Below are positions 58,363 through 64,000 of a stretch of 64,000 bases of DNA, in pieces. Within the stretch, counting starts at the first letter, position 1. Each line of letters opens with the position of its first letter. Both the position numbers and the translations under genes were made by a program. Source of the DNA: Bacillota bacterium (GTDB lineage Bacteria; Bacillota; Clostridia; Peptostreptococcales; Anaerovoracaceae); contig JAFSCP010000025.1 in the NCBI GenBank assembly GCA_017436705.1, positions 37,538-101,537 on the forward strand, given 5' to 3'. The notes under the pieces were generated by a model. It did no database searches, had not been told where the DNA came from, and saw only the letters and a program-made list of their open reading frames with translations.

Positions 58363-59289
58363 ATGAGTGTAAGAGCATGGAAGCGTGTGATAACGCTGGT
58401 GGTAATTTTAATAATTGTAAGCCTGACAGCAGGTCTTGCTATGGTTACAGCTGACAGAAAAACTCTGGAAAACGAATTCGATGAGGCTATGAAAAATGAA
58501 CACATTGTGGATCTTTCGGAGTACGGTCAGATGACAAGGGAAGAAATGGACGGACTGTTTGGGTATTTCGGAAAAGTGAAATCCAATGGCTTTATGGATT
58601 ATCAGACTAAATATTCCAATCTTTATGTGGAAAATGATTTTCAGTTTACAGATAATCCGGATGAAAAAATATGCTATCTGACCTTTGACGACGGACCTGA
58701 CAGGAATAATACAGCCAGAATTCTGGATACTTTGAAAGAATATGATGTAAAAGCGACTTTCTTCGTTATCTATAAAGACTATAAGGAAGAAAGGGAGCTG
58801 TACAAGCGTATAGTTGAGGAAGGTCATACCATAGGTGTGCATACTGCCAGCCATAATTACAATAAAATTTATGCGTCGGTAGATGCTTATCTGGATGATT
58901 TTGAAAGATGTTCCGATCAGGTGGAACAGATTACAGGTGTTAAGCCGGAAATTTTCAGATTCCCGGGTGGTTCTGTAAACTCCTATAATGTGGGCGTATA
59001 TATGGAAATTATAGCCGAGATGACACGGCGCGGTTATACATATTATGACTGGAATATAGGCAGCGGTGATGCGTCGGCGTCATATGTTGCTTCGTCGAAG
59101 ATTGTCGATAATGTACTGAACACGGGAAAGAGTCTGAACAAAAAAATTGTCCTTTTCCACGACGGAACTGGTCATAAAACCACTGCCGACGCTCTTCCTC
59201 AGATAATTGAAGGCCTTCTGGCACAGGGATACAAAATAGAAGCGCTGACCAAAGATGTGGAGCCGGTATGCTTCGGATATATGGATTAA
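58363..59289 (+). CDS. Membrane-anchored polysaccharide deacetylase (NodB domain)
   Basis: A 308-residue protein with an N-terminal membrane anchor (residues about 8-28) and a NodB deacetylase domain from about residue 105. Motifs: TFDDGPDRN (catalytic Asp and metal Asp), HTASHNY (two metal His), RFPGGSVNSY, YDWNIGSGD and a late LFHDG motif with the conserved His. It probably removes acetyl groups from peptidoglycan GlcNAc (PgdA-like), giving lysozyme resistance; another cell-surface glycan is possible. Confidence 0.92.
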   Translation: MSVRAWKRVITLVVILIIVSLTAGLAMVTADRKTLENEFDEAMKNEHIVDLSEYGQMTREEMDGLFGYFGKVKSNGFMDYQTKYSNLYVENDFQFTDNPDEKICYLTFDDGPDRNNTARILDTLKEYDVKATFFVIYKDYKEERELYKRIVEEGHTIGVHTASHNYNKIYASVDAYLDDFERCSDQVEQITGVKPEIFRFPGGSVNSYNVGVYMEIIAEMTRRGYTYYDWNIGSGDASASYVASSKIVDNVLNTGKSLNKKIVLFHDGTGHKTTADALPQIIEGLLAQGYKIEALTKDVEPVCFGYMD

Positions 59290-59295
59290 TTCTGA

Positions 59296-59322
59296 AATAA
59301 AGCCGGCTGAGCCGGCTTTATT
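59296..59322. terminator. Bidirectional terminator
   Basis: Perfect 11-bp stem AATAAAGCCGG / CCGGCTTTATT between convergent genes; the minus-strand gene's stop codon lies at its edge. Confidence 0.85.
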
Positions 59323-60304
59323 ATTTATTGTAAGCCCATCTTCGGATAAAGACCTGCAGGATGCCGGCTGCAGGGACTGCCAGCAGCATACCGGTGATGC
59401 CGAAAAAATATCCTGAAATGCTTATGGAAAGCAGAATGAAGAGAGGGTGAAGTCCGGTGGTATTACCTACAATCTTAGGATAAATGTAGTTGGAGTCCAG
59501 CTGTTGTACCATAAAAAGCCCGCCTATAGCTGCAAGTCCGTGAACAAGTCCGCCGGAAAAGAAAGCTGCAAGAAACGCGGGAACCATGCTGATAAAAGGT
59601 CCGAAGTAAGGTATTATATTTAACAGCCCGGCTATGATACCGATGATTACTGCAAAATTGACACGGAGGATTGTCAGTACCAGAGAAGAAAGAAAAGCAA
59701 CGATGATACTGTCGACCAGAGCACCTTTTATAAATGTAGTAATAACTATGTTGATTTCACTCATTACTTCGTTTACTATTCCGTGGGCACGCTGACGGAG
59801 AATCAGAAACAGAAATTTTTCCCACAGGCTGATAAAGTATTCCTTATCCTTGAGAAGGTATATTGCTGCAATTGCACCCAGAAAAATGCTGACAAGCCAG
59901 CCGCTGACTGATGAAACCGTATCCACCACTGACGGCAGAGAAAATCTGGACGTAAACCACTCCTGCATTTTATGCGAAGCTTCATCAGATATGGCAGGGA
60001 ACGCATCTGACGCATTTTCGAAATACTCTTTTACAGTTTCCAGAGTTGCTGCAGGATCGCGGGGCAGAGCGCCGGTGATAAGGACAATAAATGAATATAC
60101 CATAGTTCCCAGCAGTGAGAATACAATAATGTAAGTGACCAGAATTGCAAGAGACCGGCTTTTAATTTTTTCTTCAAAGAAGCTTACCATCGGGCTGAAC
60201 AGATAGGCCAGAGTAAGACCTGTAATCAGTGGTGACAGGGCAGAAATCACAGGTTTTACAAGATTTACAAGTGAAGTTGTCAGTTCAAAAAATAAATTAT
60301 CCAT
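59321..60304 (-). CDS. AI-2E family transporter
   Basis: A 327-residue polytopic protein. The central signature GIIAGLLNIIPYFGPFISMVPA and the C-terminal HPLFILLSISISGYFFGITGMLLAVP are characteristic of the AI-2E (TqsA/YdiK/YtvI) family, members of which are exporters or Na+/H+ antiporters. Its N-terminus (MDNLFFELTTSL) begins where many homologues already have completed a first helix, and an in-frame stop lies eight codons upstream, so it may lack that helix. Shine-Dalgarno is weak. Confidence 0.88.
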   Translation of the reverse strand: MDNLFFELTTSLVNLVKPVISALSPLITGLTLAYLFSPMVSFFEEKIKSRSLAILVTYIIVFSLLGTMVYSFIVLITGALPRDPAATLETVKEYFENASDAFPAISDEASHKMQEWFTSRFSLPSVVDTVSSVSGWLVSIFLGAIAAIYLLKDKEYFISLWEKFLFLILRQRAHGIVNEVMSEINIVITTFIKGALVDSIIVAFLSSLVLTILRVNFAVIIGIIAGLLNIIPYFGPFISMVPAFLAAFFSGGLVHGLAAIGGLFMVQQLDSNYIYPKIVGNTTGLHPLFILLSISISGYFFGITGMLLAVPAAGILQVFIRRWAYNK

Positions 60305-60374
60305 ACGGAATAGTATTCCCGGTTTACGTCAGGAAATGTTCATGAAAAAGTGCAAAAAAAGTGTACAAAAATGT

Positions 60375-60403
60375 TTGACAGATATATGTCAGAGGTATAA
60401 AAT
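60375..60403 (+). promoter_or_regulatory. Sigma-A promoter of pflB
   Basis: TTGACA (60375-60380), 17-bp spacer, TAAAAT (60398-60403), inside an inverted repeat TGACA-N6-TGTCA. A second inverted repeat TGTATA-CAT-TATACA is in the leader at 60456-60470. Confidence 0.65.
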
Positions 60404-60518
60404 TATTGGTGGATAAAAATGTTTTTTGGTGAGAAAGATTTTTTTTCTGCCAAATTGTATACATTATACATACATTATCACTTTGTTTTAAAACATTTAT
60501 AGGAGGATGACTAAAAAT

Positions 60519-62750
60519 ATGAGAAAAGAATGGGAAGGATTTGTCACTGGCTCATGGACAGAACAGATCGACGTAGAAGAATTTATCAGATTAAACTACA
60601 AGCCTTATGATGGCGACGACTCATTCCTTGCTGGACCAACAGAAAGAACAAAGGAATGCTACGCTAAAGTACAGGAATTATTAGTTGCTGAAAGAAAGGC
60701 TGGCGGCACATTAAAGGTTGACGCAAGCAGAATCATGAGAATCAACGCATTCGGACCTGGTTACATCGTACCTGGTAAGGATATCATCGTTGGTCTTCAG
60801 ACAGACGAACCTCTCAAGAGAGGTATCTGCCCATTCGGCGGTATCAAGATGGTAAGAGAAGAAGTAGCTGAATTCGGCGAAACTCTTCCAGAAGAAATCG
60901 ACAAGATGTTTGATTACGTTACAACTCACAATGACGGCGTATTCAAGGCTTACTCCAAAGAAATGAAGCAGGTTAGACACCTTGGTTTCATCACTGGTTT
61001 ACCAGATGCTTACGGCCGTGGAAGAATCATCGGTGACTACAGAAGAGCTGCTCTTTACGGTATCGATTACTTAATCGAAGAAAAGCAGAAAGACCACGAA
61101 ATGATCGCTTCCAGACACGTTATGAACGAAGAAAATATCAGAACTGCTGAAGAAGTTTCCAACCAGATCATTGCATTAAAGGAAATCAAGAAGATGGCAG
61201 AATCCTACGGTTTCGACATCTCCGGACCTGCTAAGGACGTTAAGGAAGCTATTCAGTGGACTTACTTCGCATACCTTGCTGGTATCAAGGAAGAAAACGG
61301 TGCTGCAATGTCCCTCGGAAGAACTTCCACTTTCATCGACATCTATGCTGAAAGAGACCTTGCAAACGGCGTATACACAGAAGAACAGATTCAGGAATTC
61401 ATCGATGACTTTATCTTAAAGCAGAGAGTTGCAAGACACCTGAGAACTACAGAATACAATGAATTATTCGGCGGCGACCCAATGTGGATCACAGAAGGTA
61501 TCGGCGGCGTTGGTATGGACGGCAGACACAAAGTTACTAAGAACTCCTACAGATTCTTACAGACACTTTACAACTTAGGACCTGCACCAGAACCTAACCT
61601 TACTGTTTTATGGTCAGAAAAGCTTCCTGAACCATTCAAGCAGTTCTGCGCTAAGGTTTCCATCGATACAGACTCCATCCAGTACGAAAACGACGACAAG
61701 ATGAGACCTTCCTACGGTGAAGACTACTCCATCGCTTGCTGCGTATCCGCTATCCAGATGGGTCAGCAGATGCAGTTCTTCGGAGCTAGATGTAACCTTG
61801 CTAAGATCTTATTATTAGGTCTTAACGGTGGTATCGATGAAAGAACAGGCGAAAAGGTTGGTCCTCAGATGGAACCAGTTGGCGACGGTCCAATCGACTT
61901 CGACGATGCATGGAAGAGATTCAACGTTTACCTTGAATGGTTAATGGAACTCTATGTAAACATCATGAACATCATCCACTTCATGCACGACAAGTATGAC
62001 TTCGAAAGATCCCAGATGGCATTCCTTAACTCCGAAGTTAAGAGACTTATGGCATTCGGTGTTGCTGGTTTCTCAGTAGCAGCTGACTCTTTCTCCGCTA
62101 TCAAGTATGCTAAGGTTTACCCAATCAGAGATGAAAACGGCGTAATCGTTGACTTCAGAACTGAAGGCGAATTCCCTAAGTATGGTAACGACGATGACAG
62201 AGTAGACGAAATCGCAGTTAAGATTTCCGAAAGAACTATCGAAGAATTAAGAAAGCACCCTACATACAGAAACTCTGTACACACATTATCTGTATTAACT
62301 ATCACTTCCAACGTAATGTACGGTAAGAAGACTGGTAACACTCCTGACGGCAGAAGAGCTGGTACTCCATTCGCTCCTGGTGCTAACCCAATGCACGAAA
62401 GAGACAACCACGGTGCAGTTGCTTCCCTGAACTCCGTATCCAAGATTAACTGGGATACTTGTCAGGACGGTGTTTCCAACACATTCTCCATCACTCCTGA
62501 AGCATTAGGTAAGGACAGAGAAACTCAGGTTGATACACTCGTAGGCTTATTAAACGGTTACTTCGAAAGAGGCGCTCACCACCTCAACGTAAACGTTCTT
62601 AACAGAAGCCTTCTTGAAGATGCATACGAAAATCCAGAAAAGTACCCTAACTTAACAGTAAGAGTATCCGGATACGCAGTAAGATTCAACGCTTTATCCA
62701 AGAACCACCAGAAGGAAGTAATCGCAAGAACATTCCACCAGGGTATCTAA
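60519..62750 (+). CDS. pflB: Formate C-acetyltransferase (pyruvate formate-lyase)
   Basis: A 743-residue glycyl-radical enzyme converting pyruvate + CoA to acetyl-CoA + formate. The catalytic Cys pair is in SIACCVSA and the radical Gly in RVSGYAVRF near the C-terminus, the signature pair of true PFL. Start 60519 (MRKEWEGF) is preferred because the ATG at 60507 directly abuts AGGAGG and PFL proteins usually begin at this point. Codon usage is strongly biased, indicating high expression. The activase follows. Confidence 0.96.
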   Translation: MRKEWEGFVTGSWTEQIDVEEFIRLNYKPYDGDDSFLAGPTERTKECYAKVQELLVAERKAGGTLKVDASRIMRINAFGPGYIVPGKDIIVGLQTDEPLKRGICPFGGIKMVREEVAEFGETLPEEIDKMFDYVTTHNDGVFKAYSKEMKQVRHLGFITGLPDAYGRGRIIGDYRRAALYGIDYLIEEKQKDHEMIASRHVMNEENIRTAEEVSNQIIALKEIKKMAESYGFDISGPAKDVKEAIQWTYFAYLAGIKEENGAAMSLGRTSTFIDIYAERDLANGVYTEEQIQEFIDDFILKQRVARHLRTTEYNELFGGDPMWITEGIGGVGMDGRHKVTKNSYRFLQTLYNLGPAPEPNLTVLWSEKLPEPFKQFCAKVSIDTDSIQYENDDKMRPSYGEDYSIACCVSAIQMGQQMQFFGARCNLAKILLLGLNGGIDERTGEKVGPQMEPVGDGPIDFDDAWKRFNVYLEWLMELYVNIMNIIHFMHDKYDFERSQMAFLNSEVKRLMAFGVAGFSVAADSFSAIKYAKVYPIRDENGVIVDFRTEGEFPKYGNDDDRVDEIAVKISERTIEELRKHPTYRNSVHTLSVLTITSNVMYGKKTGNTPDGRRAGTPFAPGANPMHERDNHGAVASLNSVSKINWDTCQDGVSNTFSITPEALGKDRETQVDTLVGLLNGYFERGAHHLNVNVLNRSLLEDAYENPEKYPNLTVRVSGYAVRFNALSKNHQKEVIARTFHQGI

Positions 62751-62788
62751 TCAGTAAGGCGGATGCTTACAAATAATTTTTAAAATTG

Positions 62789-62818
62789 ACGAGGTGCTTG
62801 CACAGGCGGGCACCTCGT
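62789..62818 (+). repeat. Stem-loop between pflB and pflA
   Basis: Perfect 9-bp stem ACGAGGTGC / GCACCTCGT with a 12-base loop and no U-tract; likely sets a lower level of activase relative to PFL. Confidence 0.7.
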
Positions 62819-62846
62819 GTTATATAATCAACATTCAGGAGGAATT

Positions 62847-63566
62847 ATGAAAGGCAGATTACATTCAATTGAAACATTTGGCGCAGTAGACGGACCAGGT
62901 ATCAGAACAGTTTTTTTTATGCAGGGATGTCCTGCAAGATGCCTTTATTGCCATAATCCGGATTCCTGGAGCCTGGATGGCGGCGAAAGAGATATCGAAA
63001 TACCGGAAATACTTCACTGGGCCGAAAGAGGCCGCCCGTACCACGGAGAAAAGGGTGGAGTGACTTTCAGCGGCGGTGAACCTCTGCTGCAGGGAGAGTT
63101 CCTTGCTGAGGCAATCAGAGCTTTACATGGAATAGGAATTAAAAGTGCCATTGATACAAGCGGCACATATGTGGACGAATATACTGAAGCGGCAATCGCA
63201 GAATGCGACCTTGTGCTTCTTGATATAAAACATACTGATGCTGAGCGTTTTGAGATTATCGCAGGAAGAAAACAGGATACGCTGTTCCAGCTGATTGATC
63301 TCATCAACAAACACGACAAGCATGTCTGGATCAGAAACGTAGTTGTTCCGGACATCAATGATACAGAAGAAGACATTGAGGCTCTCAATGAATTTATAAA
63401 GAAAGTCAGACATGTGGACAAGGTTGAACTCCTTGGATATCACACGATGGCTGTTAATAAGTACGGCAAGCTGGGCATCACTTACAGACTTAAAGGTGTG
63501 CCTGCCATGGATGGTGAAAGGCTGGCGCAGCTCAGAGCGCTGGTCAGGGTGCCGTCAGCAGAATAG
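62847..63566 (+). CDS. pflA: Pyruvate formate-lyase activating enzyme
   Basis: A 239-residue radical SAM enzyme that installs the glycyl radical on PFL. The cluster motif CPARCLYC (Cx3Cx2C) follows FGAVDGPGIRTVFFMQG, and VTFSGGEPLLQ (SAM-binding GGE) is present, with the usual PflA length. Start 62847 is chosen for the GGAGG directly upstream; the frame from 62817 starts within the stem-loop. Confidence 0.96.
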   Translation: MKGRLHSIETFGAVDGPGIRTVFFMQGCPARCLYCHNPDSWSLDGGERDIEIPEILHWAERGRPYHGEKGGVTFSGGEPLLQGEFLAEAIRALHGIGIKSAIDTSGTYVDEYTEAAIAECDLVLLDIKHTDAERFEIIAGRKQDTLFQLIDLINKHDKHVWIRNVVVPDINDTEEDIEALNEFIKKVRHVDKVELLGYHTMAVNKYGKLGITYRLKGVPAMDGERLAQLRALVRVPSAE

Positions 63567-63588
63567 AATTGAATTGAATAAAAAAGTA

Positions 63589-63614
63589 AAACCCCCGGCA
63601 CAGCCGGGGGGTTT
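63589..63614 (+). terminator. Terminator of pflBA
   Basis: GC-rich stem ACCCCCGGC / GCCGGGGG(G)T with ACA loop and TTT tail. Confidence 0.8.
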
Positions 63615-63681
63615 CTGAATTCTTAATTTATCGGAGTTTTAATTTTTTAGTCTCGTTTTATTAAATTGTTTCTTGTTTTTA

Positions 63682-64000
63682 CTAAGCTTCCATAGCCTTT
63701 AATGCAGCTTCTTTTTCTGCAGCTCTTGCTTCGAGAATTCTTTCGTATTCTTCGTCAGTCATCTTAGTCATACCAATGCCTGTGAATCCGTAGAAGATGG
63801 AAATCAGTGGGTTGATCCAGTTAAGGATTGCATAAGGAATATAACCGGAACCTACCTGAAGGAATGTTCTCATTGTAGCGCCGCAAGTATTCCATGGGAA
63901 GAAGTTGGATGTAAGTGTACCGGAGTCTTCCAGACATCTTGACAGGTTCTTTGGAGCAAGCTTCATGTCTTCGAAAGCTTCCTTGTACATTCTTCCTGGA
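63682..64000 (-). CDS. nhaC: Na+/H+ antiporter NhaC, C-terminal part (runs off the window)
   Basis: About 105 C-terminal residues of a gene whose frame stays open to the right edge. KNLSRCLEDSGTLTSNFFPWNTCG and YIPYAILNWINPLISIFYGFTG match the last two helices of NhaC antiporters, which exchange Na+ (or malate-Na+/lactate in MleN-type) for protons. The tail is a charged helix (EEYERILEARAAEKEAALKAMEA, given here only in part as a charged stretch). Incomplete, so subfamily cannot be set. Confidence 0.85.
   Translation of the reverse strand, partial: PGRMYKEAFEDMKLAPKNLSRCLEDSGTLTSNFFPWNTCGATMRTFLQVGSGYIPYAILNWINPLISIFYGFTGIGMTKMTDEEYERILEARAAEKEAALKAMEA

Noticed and set aside
1..64000. CRISPR arrays, insertion sequences, prophage, tRNA and rRNA genes
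   Set aside because: No regular spacer arrays, transposase or integrase frames, terminal inverted repeats, CCA-type acceptor folds or rRNA signatures were seen on either strand.

Overview
The window looks like chromosomal DNA of a strictly anaerobic, amino-acid/organic-acid fermenting member of the Clostridia (Firmicutes). Pointers are pyruvate formate-lyase with its activase, an arginine deiminase route, purine-rich Shine-Dalgarno sites before nearly every gene, TTGACA/TATAAT promoters, several TTG/GTG starts, and a lone MreB/Mbl. A family-level guess (Anaerovoracaceae-like) would be speculative. I see no rRNA, tRNA, CRISPR array, insertion sequence or prophage.

Layout. 0-1.8 kb: smpB and a convergent Fic gene. 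1.8-15 kb (locus A): an SDR reductase, then a long operon with a tripartite tricarboxylate-type (TTT) transporter (tctB-tctA-tctC), a two-subunit CoA-transferase, a sodium/solute symporter, a beta-keto acid cleavage enzyme (BKACE1), a beta-hydroxyacid dehydrogenase-like protein and a thiolase; a PrpR-type sigma-54 activator and an AEC carrier follow. 15-23.4 kb (locus B): BKACE2 and a MATE protein, a GntR/FCD regulator, a second TTT transporter (C-B-A order), a nitroreductase and a second thiolase. 23.4-38.8 kb: mostly housekeeping (AlaX editing protein, CwlD-like amidase, a DUF4282-like protein with a J-like/TPR protein and an HscC-type Hsp70, LysO and DUF1836, an acyl-CoA ligase, MreB, an rRNA methyltransferase, a MocR-type regulator). 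38.9-42.9 kb: arcB-arcA-arcC plus a nucleotidyltransferase. 42.9-51.9 kb (locus C): BKACE3 with degradative HMG-CoA reductase and a zinc-ribbon protein, a PAS sigma-54 activator, a PanE-like dehydrogenase, a 51-residue accessory protein with a sodium/solute symporter, an LRR protein and BKACE4. 51.9-55.6 kb: argG-argH-argF on the minus strand. 55.6-64 kb: ABM monooxygenase, LytTR/GHKL two-component pair, polysaccharide deacetylase, AI-2E family protein, pflB-pflA, and the 3' end of nhaC.

How it works together. Loci A, B and C look like three separately regulated modules for catabolism of imported hydroxy/keto acids. In locus A the genes can be read as a route: import, oxidation to a beta-keto acid, cleavage by BKACE with acetyl-CoA to acetoacetate plus a new acyl-CoA, activation of acetoacetate by the CoA-transferase, and thiolysis to acetyl-CoA. 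Four well-formed -24/-12 sigma-54 promoters precede the SDR gene, locus A, and both arms of locus C; locus B instead has two TTGACA-17-TATAAT promoters, each with an AATATAT-type palindrome over or just after the -10, and the same motif recurs four times at exact 15-bp steps in front of the GntR gene. The substrates are not identifiable from sequence alone. Other points of interest are a Hsp70 partner with a J-like domain lacking HPD, three perfect DnaA boxes in one 133-bp intergenic stretch, and a MocR-type regulator that has lost its PLP lysine.
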